A stretch of DNA of 64,000 bases from Chloroflexota bacterium (GTDB taxonomy: Bacteria > Chloroflexota > Anaerolineae > Anaerolineales > Anaerolineaceae): assembly GCA_016887485.1 (NCBI GenBank), contig CP069394.1, forward strand, positions 1,426,001-1,490,000, in the 5' to 3' direction. Positions within the stretch are counted from its first letter, which is position 1; each line of letters opens with the position of its first letter. Below are positions 6,971 through 14,786 of this stretch, piece by piece. The position numbers and the translations under genes were made by a program. The notes below the pieces were generated by a model. The model was not told where the DNA came from. It was given only the letters and a program-made list of their open reading frames with translations, and searched no databases.

Positions 6971-9427
6971 ATGAAGACCATTATTATTGGGGGCGTGGCC
7001 GGTGGGGCCAGCACAGCTGCACGGTTACGCCGGATGGACGAAAAGGCTGAGATCATCATCCTCGAACGAGGACCCTATATCTCATTTGCCAACTGTGGCC
7101 TCCCATATTATATCGGTGAGGTTATTTCGGAACGCGACAAATTGCTGGTTGTGACGCCCGAAAAACTCAAGGCGATGATGAACATCGATTCCCGGGTTCT
7201 CAATGAAGTTGTCAGCATTGATCGCAAGAAGAAATCCGTGAAGGTTCGCAACCTTGAAACCAACACGACCTATGAAGAGACCTACGATAAACTCGTGCTC
7301 TCCCCCGGCGCCGGCCCCATCGTGCCGCCGCTGCCCGGTGTGGATTTGCCCGGTGTTTTCAGTTTGCGTAACCTGCCTGATATGGATAAGATCAAGACCT
7401 TCGTTGATGAGAAAAAACCCGCCCGCGCCGTTGTGGTCGGCGGCGGTTTCATCGGCCTGGAAATTGCCGAAAACCTCGTCCACCGTGGCGTGGAAGTCAC
7501 TCTGATTGAAATGCTGGATCAGGTTATGGCGCCCATTGACTATGAAATGGCTGCCCTGGTGCACCAGCATTTGACCTTCAAGCGGATTCGCCTGGCACTC
7601 GGTGATGGACTGAAAGCCATTGCGACCGGAAAAGCCGGCTGGATGGAAGTTGAACTCTCCAGCGGCCGCAAGGTTGACACCGAGATGGTGATCCTCTCCA
7701 TCGGCGTCCGCCCGGAGAACAAACTGGCGAAGGATGCCGGTCTTGACTTGGGTGTCCGCGGCACTGTCGTAACCAACGAACATATGCAGACCTCCGACCC
7801 CGACATCTATGCCGTCGGCGATGCGGCTCAGGTGATGAGCCGGTTGACCGACAGCCCAACCGCCCTCGCCCTGGCAGGCCCTGCCAGCCGTGAAGGCCGA
7901 GTGGCTGCGGATCACATTGCCGGGAACAAGAAATCCGTCTTCCCCGGTGTGATCGGCACTTCCGTGGTGAAGGTCTTTGACCTGACGGTCGCTTCGGTCG
8001 GGATGAACGCCAAGACCCTCCAACAGGCGGAGATCCCTTTCCAAAATGTCATCATTCATGCCTCCAACCATGCCGGCTACTACCCTGGCGCTTCACCAAT
8101 GGCTTTCAAACTCCTTTTCAACAAAAAGGGTAAGATCCTGGGAGCGCAGGTCGTAGGTATTCATGGCGTTGATAAGCGAATTGATGTCATCGCCACAGCC
8201 ATGCAGGCCGGCATGACCGTTTTCGACCTCGAAGAACTTGAACTGGCCTATGCGCCGCCCTTCAGCTCTTCCCGTGACCCCGTAAATATCATCGGCTTCA
8301 CTGCTGCCAACATTCTGCGCGGCGATGCCCGTGTGATGACCTGGGACCAGGTGAAAACACTGGATCGCAGTAAAGTCACCATCGTGGATGTCCGTTTGCC
8401 GGAAGAGCTCGCTCTCGGCATGATTGATGGCGCCATCAACATCCCGCTGCAGAGTGTTCGCCAGCAGATCAACGAAATCCCCAAGGACCGTCCCGTACTG
8501 CTTTACTGCCAGACCGGCCAGCGTTCCTACTTTGCCTCCCGGATCCTCAACCAGCTTGGTTTTGAGGCCTATAACCTGACCGGCGGCTATAAGACCTATT
8601 CGCATGCGGTTGGACGCCAGTCCAATTTTGACGTCTTTGAGCATGTAACGATCAACAGCCGGGAAGAGATCAAGGAAATCCCACCCATGGCCATCACCTC
8701 CGGCAGCGAGTTCTCGGTGGATGCCTGCGGGCTGCAGTGCCCCGGCCCCATCCTGAAGCTCTATAACAAGATCAAAGAGGTCAATGAGGGCGATGTCGTC
8801 AAGGTTCAGGCCACCGATTTCGGCTTCACCTCCGACGTGGAAGCCTGGGCCAACTCCACCGGCAACCGCCTGCTCTCACTGGATACCGTCAACGGTGTGA
8901 TTGAAGCCCGGATCCAAAAGGGTGCCCCGAAAGTCGCTGAACCCGGTAAAGCCATGGGCATGAACAAGACTCTGATCATGTTCTCAGGTGATTTGGATAA
9001 GGCGCTGGCTGGCTGCATCATCGCCAATGGCGTTGTTGCTTCCGGTCATAAAGCCTCGATCTTCTTCACCTTCTGGGGCTTGAACCTGCTCCGTAAGAAT
9101 GAGCATGTCAGTGTCAAGAAGAACCTGATCGAGCGGATGTTCGGCTGGATGATGCCCCGCGGCACCAAGAAAGCCCAGCTCTCCCAAATGAGAATGGCCG
9201 GGATGGGCACTGAGATGATCAAGAGCATTATGAAGAAGAAAAACGTCGATTCCCTGCCTGTGATGCTGCAGACCGCCATTGATAACGGGGTCAAGATCCA
9301 GGCCTGCCAGATGTCCATGGACCTGATGGGGATCAAGCGGGAAGAACTGATCGATGGGATCGAAGTGGTTGGCGTGGCATCCATGCTGGCCGACTCCGAC
9401 GACTCCAACGGCGTGATCTTCATCTAA
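6971..9427 (+). CDS. CoA-disulfide reductase / rhodanese / TusA / DsrE fusion oxidoreductase
   Basis: The ATG at 6971 follows AAGGAG; a frame reaching back to 6920 adds only non-conserved residues. The 818 residues carry four modules. The first is an FAD/NAD(P)H disulfide oxidoreductase (about 1-445) with the IIIGGVAGGASTAARLRR nucleotide motif, redox C42 in FANCGLPYYIGE and a second GGGFIGLE motif. The second is a rhodanese (about 455-545) with catalytic C513 in LLYCQTGQ. The third is a TusA/SirA domain (about 580-650) with the CPGP motif in CGLQCPGPI. The last is a DsrE-like domain (about 660-818). Related enzymes reduce CoA-disulfide, CoA-persulfide or polysulfide and pass sulfur between cysteines. 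A cytoplasmic role in persulfide handling or sulfur reduction is likely; the substrate is inferred. Confidence 0.9.
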   Translation: MKTIIIGGVAGGASTAARLRRMDEKAEIIILERGPYISFANCGLPYYIGEVISERDKLLVVTPEKLKAMMNIDSRVLNEVVSIDRKKKSVKVRNLETNTTYEETYDKLVLSPGAGPIVPPLPGVDLPGVFSLRNLPDMDKIKTFVDEKKPARAVVVGGGFIGLEIAENLVHRGVEVTLIEMLDQVMAPIDYEMAALVHQHLTFKRIRLALGDGLKAIATGKAGWMEVELSSGRKVDTEMVILSIGVRPENKLAKDAGLDLGVRGTVVTNEHMQTSDPDIYAVGDAAQVMSRLTDSPTALALAGPASREGRVAADHIAGNKKSVFPGVIGTSVVKVFDLTVASVGMNAKTLQQAEIPFQNVIIHASNHAGYYPGASPMAFKLLFNKKGKILGAQVVGIHGVDKRIDVIATAMQAGMTVFDLEELELAYAPPFSSSRDPVNIIGFTAANILRGDARVMTWDQVKTLDRSKVTIVDVRLPEELALGMIDGAINIPLQSVRQQINEIPKDRPVLLYCQTGQRSYFASRILNQLGFEAYNLTGGYKTYSHAVGRQSNFDVFEHVTINSREEIKEIPPMAITSGSEFSVDACGLQCPGPILKLYNKIKEVNEGDVVKVQATDFGFTSDVEAWANSTGNRLLSLDTVNGVIEARIQKGAPKVAEPGKAMGMNKTLIMFSGDLDKALAGCIIANGVVASGHKASIFFTFWGLNLLRKNEHVSVKKNLIERMFGWMMPRGTKKAQLSQMRMAGMGTEMIKSIMKKKNVDSLPVMLQTAIDNGVKIQACQMSMDLMGIKREELIDGIEVVGVASMLADSDDSNGVIFI

Positions 9428-9454
9428 TCCTCGCTCATATTTCAACAGATAACG

Positions 9455-9486
9455 AACAGCCCTGCAAATGCAGGGCTGTTTTTAAT
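9455..9486 (+). terminator. Intrinsic terminator after the sulfur-transfer fusion
   Basis: Perfect 10-base arms (AACAGCCCTG / CAGGGCTGTT) with a 6-base loop run into a T-run, 28 bases after the stop. Confidence 0.9.
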
Positions 9487-9506
9487 TTCTCAACTTATCT
9501 TTCTGT

Positions 9507-10793
9507 CTAGAAAATACTGCCAATTAGTCGGGTCAATCCCCCAACCACAATCGCAATGATCGAAAAGTCATTCCCACCAAAAGCGTTGACGAAACCCGCT
9601 GCAGTGTTCATCACAAAGGGCAGCGAGAGCGCCTGGAAGACGATCAACAAGACACCACCCGCGATGGAGGCGATCACCACTCCGCGCCGTCCACCGGTAG
9701 CATTTGCCAAAACAGCCGCTGGGCCGACATCAAAGAAAGCCGCTACAACCAAGGGCAGCAGCAAGTAGGGGTAACCCGCCATTCCAAAGATCACCAAGGT
9801 CACCAGGGAGGCGACCATCGCAATGGGGAACCCTATCATCAGAGCGTTTTGTCCATAAGGGAAAATCATCGGGCAGTCCAAAGCCGGCACACCATCGGGG
9901 ACAATCTTGCGGGCGATGCCATGGAAGGCCGGGACGATTTCCGCCAGCATCATCCGCACGCCGGTCAATAAAATGACCAGCCCACCGCCAAAGAGAATCC
10001 CCTGCATCACGATCCATAGGAACCACAGCCAGACCACCCCACCTGTGAACGTGCCCGCCGCGGCTGGCAGCCCCACAACGAAGCCCATCACCAAGTAGAG
10101 CAGAAACATAATGATCGTTGTGGAAACGGTCATGGATTTGATAAAGGACAGTCCCTCCGGCAGATCCATCTCCTCGGTGGATTTTGCAGGATCGCCAAAC
10201 CATTTTCCCAGCAAGGCGCCAATCACTGCGAGGATGGTTGTAGTGTGACCGACGGTGAAGTCCTTGCGCCCGGTCAGCTTGAAGATAAATGGCGCAAGCA
10301 AGGCCGGGAAGAGCGTGGAGAGTACACCCTGAACCAGACCGCCGATCAGAATCAACGCCAGTCCATTCACCTGGCCGCCATCCGTGAGCGCTGCCACCAC
10401 CATAAAAGCATTCCAGAACATGATATGCCCCGTCAGAAAGACATACTTCCAGCGGGTGATCCGGGCCAGCACCAGATTCACGAGGAAACCCAACAGCATC
10501 ACCAGAACGATTTGAACGCCATAGGCCCCCAGGAAGGCCGTCCAGTCGACTGCGGTGGCCTGCCCCTGATAATCATAGACCAGGCCAAACAATGTTGCGA
10601 TCGGTGTGATGGTTTGGTTTAAAACTCCCACCGCGGTGAACAGGATCAGCGTGCCAGCCATTGTTTTGATAACGCCGGTCAGGACTTCGCTGAAGGTCTT
10701 ACGCTGAACCAGCAACCCAACCAGCGCGACCAGCCCCAGCATGAAGGTGGGCAGGAGTTGGGGGACAATATCAAAGAAGATACTCACATCCAT
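9507..10793 (-). CDS. PTS sugar transporter subunit IIC, ascorbate/galactitol (UlaA-like) type
   Basis: The protein has 428 residues with about ten or more hydrophobic helices and no soluble domain. The layout fits the EIIC-GAT family (UlaA, SgcC), including the GLVQGVLSTLFPALLAPF helix and the loop DFTVGHTT before ILAVIGALLG. Such proteins form the membrane channel that takes up a sugar or sugar acid while it is phosphorylated by IIB. AGGAG precedes the ATG. The IIB gene ends 24 bases upstream, so the two form an operon. No IIA, HPr or EI gene is in the window. The substrate cannot be read from the sequence. Confidence 0.8.
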   Translation of the reverse strand: MDVSIFFDIVPQLLPTFMLGLVALVGLLVQRKTFSEVLTGVIKTMAGTLILFTAVGVLNQTITPIATLFGLVYDYQGQATAVDWTAFLGAYGVQIVLVMLLGFLVNLVLARITRWKYVFLTGHIMFWNAFMVVAALTDGGQVNGLALILIGGLVQGVLSTLFPALLAPFIFKLTGRKDFTVGHTTTILAVIGALLGKWFGDPAKSTEEMDLPEGLSFIKSMTVSTTIIMFLLYLVMGFVVGLPAAAGTFTGGVVWLWFLWIVMQGILFGGGLVILLTGVRMMLAEIVPAFHGIARKIVPDGVPALDCPMIFPYGQNALMIGFPIAMVASLVTLVIFGMAGYPYLLLPLVVAAFFDVGPAAVLANATGGRRGVVIASIAGGVLLIVFQALSLPFVMNTAAGFVNAFGGNDFSIIAIVVGGLTRLIGSIF

Positions 10794-10817
10794 TTTGATT
10801 CTTCTCCTAGTTTCAGA

Positions 10818-11117
10818 TTACTCGACCTGCAGCAGCTCTTGAATGACCGGAAGTGCCTTTGAAGTCACTTCCACTTTGCTGAGGAAATCGGAAATCACTA
10901 CCACGGGCTGCGCTATACCTGTAAACAACCGCGTTAACTCCGCTGAGGTCAACACCAGGTCAAAACGCTGTCCTTTGGCGGTTTCGGCATCTGAGCAAAA
11001 GGTGTCGGCTTTCAGTTGATGCGCTTGCAGGACTTCATCCAGAGTTATCTTAAGGATCAGCGAGGACCCCAGGCCAAAGCCACACACGACCATAATTCTT
11101 AATTGTTTCAACGTCAC
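10818..11117 (-). CDS. PTS sugar transporter subunit IIB (UlaB-like)
   Basis: The 99 residues make a single IIB domain. The N-terminal MVVCGFGLGSSLILK holds the phosphoryl-carrying cysteine followed by the GxGSS phosphate loop typical of the lactose/ascorbate IIB fold. The annotated start is a GTG and its ribosome site is poorly spaced, so translation could start a few codons later. It is the first gene of the IIB-IIC operon. It is expected to receive phosphate from a IIA protein encoded elsewhere and to phosphorylate sugar bound to the IIC partner. Confidence 0.8.
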   Translation of the reverse strand: MTLKQLRIMVVCGFGLGSSLILKITLDEVLQAHQLKADTFCSDAETAKGQRFDLVLTSAELTRLFTGIAQPVVVISDFLSKVEVTSKALPVIQELLQVE

Positions 11118-11141
11118 CTCATGGGGGACTTTTTCGCCATG

Positions 11142-11147
11142 ATTATA
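11142..11147 (-). promoter_or_regulatory. Candidate -10 box of the PTS operon
   Basis: A minus-strand TATAAT lies 25 bases before the IIB start and just after the terminator of the upstream gene. No good -35 hexamer is visible. Confidence 0.35.
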
Positions 11148-11167
11148 TTAATCAAGCCTTTGGAACG

Positions 11168-11195
11168 AAAAAGGCTCCAGAGACTCAGGAGCCCA
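11168..11195 (-). terminator. Intrinsic terminator after the C_GCAxxG_C_C gene
   Basis: Read on the minus strand, GGCTCC and GGAGCC pair around a 9-base loop and are followed by TTTTT. It separates the ribokinase transcript from the PTS pair. Confidence 0.8.
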
Positions 11196-11214
11196 TAATT
11201 TTTAGTGCGTTTAG

Positions 11215-11676
11215 TTACTCATCCAATTCCAGAATATCCACCATCAGTCGAATGGCTGTCTCTATGTAATTCGGACAGACCTCTGCAAACAGATTCCGAT
11301 CTCGCGCTTCCTGGAGTTGATCAGGATCTCCGATATCCAAGCCCAACAATTTCGGGCAGAGCACGCTGCCGTGTTCGGCTTTGAACCTTTGTTGGAATTC
11401 CGCAGCCAGGTGATAGCAGGCATGTTTCTTCTCCCGGTCCACCACAGCATTCCCCTTGGCAAGGCCCAACGCCATCAATGCACCGCTGACCGCGCCGCAG
11501 GCCTCCCCCATATGGCCAAAACCACCACCAAAGGGCGTGGCTATCTTGAAAGCCAGGTCCTGGTCCATGCCATAGTATTTAGCAAAAGGGGCAAAGGTCG
11601 ATTGAGAACAGTTATATTTTTGAGCGAAGTAGTCCTTCGCTTCGGCTACGAGGTTGTTCGCAATGTTTTTACTCAT
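11215..11676 (-). CDS. C_GCAxxG_C_C family redox protein
   Basis: The 153 residues show the spaced cysteine pattern that names this family: C in YNCSQS, then GEACGAVSGALMALG (the GCAxxG-like block), then single cysteines in HACYHL, VLCPKL and EVCPNY. Members are small cytoplasmic proteins of anaerobes, thought to bind metal or act in redox chemistry. The function is not established. An in-frame TTG at 11691 would add five residues, but the ATG at 11676 is the more ordinary start; neither has a strong ribosome site. The gene follows ribokinase by a few bases and ends before a terminator, so they share a transcript. Confidence 0.75.
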   Translation of the reverse strand: MSKNIANNLVAEAKDYFAQKYNCSQSTFAPFAKYYGMDQDLAFKIATPFGGGFGHMGEACGAVSGALMALGLAKGNAVVDREKKHACYHLAAEFQQRFKAEHGSVLCPKLLGLDIGDPDQLQEARDRNLFAEVCPNYIETAIRLMVDILELDE

Positions 11677-11694
11677 TGATGTTTCACGCAACTT

Positions 11695-12603
11695 TCAGAT
11701 ATGACTGGATTTGATTAAATTTTCAACGGCTTCACGGGTTGGCAGAGAAGGCTGTGCCCCGCGCCGGGTAGCGGCCAGCGCACCAGCCGCCATTCCATAT
11801 TCTACTGCTTCAAGCAGCGGTTTTCCTTCAGCATAAGCCACGGCTAGGGCGCCATTGAAGGCATCGCCTGCCGCAGTGGTATCCACAGCGGTGATCTCAT
11901 GGGCGGGGATATGTTTATCCACTCCCCCCGTGACCACTCTGGCGCCGTTCGCGCCCAGCGTGACCACCAGGTTCTTGGTCCCCCAGCTAAGCACCTTTTC
12001 AACCGCCTTATCCACCGTGTCCTCCCCGGCGAGCATCATCAACTCGGTCTCATTGGGGGTGAGGATATCCACATTGGCCAGCAGGGACTGTGAAAGGGAT
12101 TGGGCAGGGGCTGGGTTCAGCACCACAGGGATGTCATAGGCTTTTGCCAGGTTCACTGCGGCGGTGACCACCTCCATTGGGCATTCCAGCTGGAGCAGGA
12201 GCAAATCCGTATCCCGCATGATATCCCGGGCATTGGTTACATCCGCTTCTGTCACTTTATAATTCGCCCCAGAGGCAACAACGATTGAATTCTCACCATT
12301 GGCCGCCACCGCAATCATGGCTATCCCGGTTGGTGTATCGGTATCTTTGATCACATAAGTTGTCCGGATATTGTCCTCAACCAGTCCCTGGATGAGGGTG
12401 TCTCCAAAATTATCGCTGCCGACCCGGCCCACCATGGTCACTTCCCCACCCATCCGGGCCGCGGCAACGGCCTGGTTCGCACCCTTGCCGCCGGGGAAGG
12501 TTTCAAAATCTCCACCCAATACTGTTTCCCCCGGCCGCGGCGAATGGGGTACTCTAACCACCAAATCCATATTCATGCTGCCGACAACCAGTACTTTAGC
12601 CAT
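11695..12603 (-). CDS. rbsK: Ribokinase
   Basis: The 302 residues match the PfkB/ribokinase family over their full length. Visible motifs are GSMNMDLVV at the start, GGKGANQAVAAARMGG (PfkB signature 1) and DTTAAGDAFNGALAVAY (signature 2, with catalytic Asp in GD). The enzyme phosphorylates D-ribose to ribose 5-phosphate using ATP in the cytoplasm. A perfect AAGGAG precedes the ATG. No ribose ABC transporter or RbsD gene is adjacent; the next gene in the transcript is the C_GCAxxG_C_C protein. Another pentose or a nucleoside-derived sugar could be the real substrate. Confidence 0.88.
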   Translation of the reverse strand: MAKVLVVGSMNMDLVVRVPHSPRPGETVLGGDFETFPGGKGANQAVAAARMGGEVTMVGRVGSDNFGDTLIQGLVEDNIRTTYVIKDTDTPTGIAMIAVAANGENSIVVASGANYKVTEADVTNARDIMRDTDLLLLQLECPMEVVTAAVNLAKAYDIPVVLNPAPAQSLSQSLLANVDILTPNETELMMLAGEDTVDKAVEKVLSWGTKNLVVTLGANGARVVTGGVDKHIPAHEITAVDTTAAGDAFNGALAVAYAEGKPLLEAVEYGMAAGALAATRRGAQPSLPTREAVENLIKSSHI

Positions 12604-12669
12604 GATTTACTTCTCCTTGTTCATCGTTCATTTTTTGGTAGTTCAGTAAACCCCAACAGGATAAACGGT

Positions 12670-14439
12670 TCAGGAATCGCCTTCAGGGGAATTCGGTTCT
12701 TCGCTATTTTCGCCTTCTATCCCATTTTCAGCGTCCGGCTGCTCCTGAATTTCAGGCGCTTCCATAATCTCTTCAGGTTCAGCCGCCGGTTCCTGCTCGA
12801 TAACCTCAGCAATCGGGTGTTCCGGTTCAACCACCTCCCGGACCAAGTTTATAATATTCTCCGGGATCTCGTTTTCTTCTGCAAAGTCCATCAAGTCAGG
12901 CGTTTGAAGCGGTTTTTCGGGTTTCTTTTCCGGGCTGGGTTGGCTGGAGGCCAACCAGATGGCGATAATGATGCCATAGACACCCCAGAAGAGCAGATAG
13001 CGGGAATAGGGTACATTCAAATAGGGCTTTTGCATATCTCCGAAGGTCTGAACGTTATTTGTTGTCACAGAAGTGACGCCCGAAAGCCAGTATTGAGAAA
13101 ACAGCCAGGATTCATCAATGGTGTAGACATTCACCCCCAGCCCCTGGTCTCGATAGGCCAGTATTTGCTGGGTGTTGATCCCGGTATCAACATTCACAAT
13201 TTCATAATGTAAAGCCGCCAGTGAATCGGCGCCCGGTAGATCGGTGCTGGAAACACCCACTATACGGGTCATCTGAGGGGCGTTCTCCTGTAGGTTCGCC
13301 AGTTGCGCCTCCTCGACCAGGAACCAGATATCGCCGTTCAGACCGGATTCAAGGCAGGTCTGCAGGACGACATCAAAGAATTTATCGTAATAGGGATGCT
13401 CCACCGGCGGGTAGCGCATGTCAAACATAATGACCATGCCCTGATCTTTCACCACTTCCAGGATCTCGGCCAGTGTGGGGATTTGCTGCCCCTGGTCGAT
13501 GCTCAACTGGGACTGGGAAACCAGCCCCTGGTTGATTGTGTTATAGGGGTCGGTTTGAATGAACCACAGACCGGCATTCAGCTGCTTGAGTTCATCAATC
13601 GTAAAATTGGAAGCATCCTCATCCACGCGGTCCGGGAAAATCTCAGCGATATTCGTCGTTCGGGCGAGGGTATCATCATGCATCAGGAATGCCACCCCAT
13701 CCTTGCTGATGCGCAAGTCGGTTTCAAACCCCAATGCACCATAATCCGCGGCCAGCTCAGCGGATGCCACGGTATTTTCCGGCGCCAGCATAGACGCCCC
13801 GCGGTGAGCGATCAAAGCGGGGCGGGTTGGCAGATCGCCCTGATAGGCCCAATTGGGCGGGAAGAGCGCCGGCGCCAGCCACAACCCCACCAATGAGAGC
13901 AGCACCATAACAATGGCAACCGTCCACAGCCATTTGCTCTTTGCCGTCGAAGCGAGCATTTTCTTCCGCAGGAAGAGAATGAGCCGCCGCAGCCAGATTG
14001 CGGCGAACAGGAATATAACCGCATCTCCAGCTAATCGGACCAAATTTAAAAGGTGAATCAGAACGCCCTTCTGACTGGGGTCCTGTTGAAGGATGAAATA
14101 AAAGGCCAGGTACGCACCGATTATGGAGATCAGCCAGATCGCAGCATAAGCCCAGCCGCGCCTCAGGGGATGAACCGAGTCACTTCGAACCGCCAGACGC
14201 AGCCGGATAAAACGGATCAGGCTCCAGAGCATGACCAGGACATACAGCACAATCGCAATGGTCGTGTAAGGCAGGTTTAATCCGATCAGACCGCCCAGGT
14301 ACTGGTCCACTGCCAGGCGAAAACGCCCAACCGACAGCCAGTACACGATGAAGAACAAAGTATGGAACAGAAGTATCAATGCCAAAAAGTAGTGCGTCCG
14401 CACTAACAGGCGATTGGATTTGTGTTGCTTTTCCTTCAT
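12670..14439 (-). CDS. Membrane glycerophosphodiester phosphodiesterase
   Basis: The ATG at 14439 has GAGAGGG upstream; the open frame extends to 14562 but the extra residues look non-coding. In the 589 residues, the N-terminal 200 carry about six membrane helices. The GDPD domain (about 215-470) has ALIAHRGASMLAPENT, FETDLRISKDGV and LMHDDTL, giving the HRG, ExD and H residues of the metal-dependent active site. A further membrane helix lies near 490-510, and a long acidic, Glu/Pro-rich tail follows. These enzymes split glycerophosphodiesters into glycerol 3-phosphate and an alcohol. The membrane domain suggests lipid or teichoic-acid-like substrates at the cell surface, which is inferred. 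Confidence 0.88.
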   Translation of the reverse strand: MKEKQHKSNRLLVRTHYFLALILLFHTLFFIVYWLSVGRFRLAVDQYLGGLIGLNLPYTTIAIVLYVLVMLWSLIRFIRLRLAVRSDSVHPLRRGWAYAAIWLISIIGAYLAFYFILQQDPSQKGVLIHLLNLVRLAGDAVIFLFAAIWLRRLILFLRKKMLASTAKSKWLWTVAIVMVLLSLVGLWLAPALFPPNWAYQGDLPTRPALIAHRGASMLAPENTVASAELAADYGALGFETDLRISKDGVAFLMHDDTLARTTNIAEIFPDRVDEDASNFTIDELKQLNAGLWFIQTDPYNTINQGLVSQSQLSIDQGQQIPTLAEILEVVKDQGMVIMFDMRYPPVEHPYYDKFFDVVLQTCLESGLNGDIWFLVEEAQLANLQENAPQMTRIVGVSSTDLPGADSLAALHYEIVNVDTGINTQQILAYRDQGLGVNVYTIDESWLFSQYWLSGVTSVTTNNVQTFGDMQKPYLNVPYSRYLLFWGVYGIIIAIWLASSQPSPEKKPEKPLQTPDLMDFAEENEIPENIINLVREVVEPEHPIAEVIEQEPAAEPEEIMEAPEIQEQPDAENGIEGENSEEPNSPEGDS

Positions 14440-14562
14440 ATACGACACCCTCTCAATATCCCGAGAACACAGCAATACCATTATAGCGATAAATGGCCTT
14501 TTTTGACAGTGAAACAAAATAAATAAATTATGGGAATTAATTCGCAGTTTAGTAGAATTCAA

Positions 14563-14786
14563 CGAAATTACTACAATAATTCATTGAATTACTGCATAAT
14601 ATTATAGTATTTGTGCGTAATAATTAATTATTTTCCATTATTTCGCCTATTATTTCGTCGAATTTTTATTTAATTCCTTCAACACCGCACCAAACTGTCG
14701 CCTCCACCCCACCAGACCGACTCTCGAATTAGAGAGGTGGGGAATGGTAAAATTATTCTAGCCATTATTGTTTGAAAGGCTCGTGA
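14563..14786. promoter_or_regulatory. AT-rich divergent control region
   Basis: This spacer between the GDPD gene (minus) and the SulP gene (plus) is strongly AT-rich at 14515-14680. Related blocks occur close together: AGAATTCAACGAAATTACT near 14553-14571 and TAATTCATTGAATTACTG near 14578-14596, then repeated ATTATTTCG words near 14637-14661. They could be binding sites for a shared regulator. A weak -10 (TAAAAT) sits near 14748. Confidence 0.35.

Noticed and set aside
7082-8071. Long antisense open frame inside the sulfur-relay fusion gene
   Set aside because: It is His- and Gly-rich, has no ribosome site and mirrors a clearly conserved gene.
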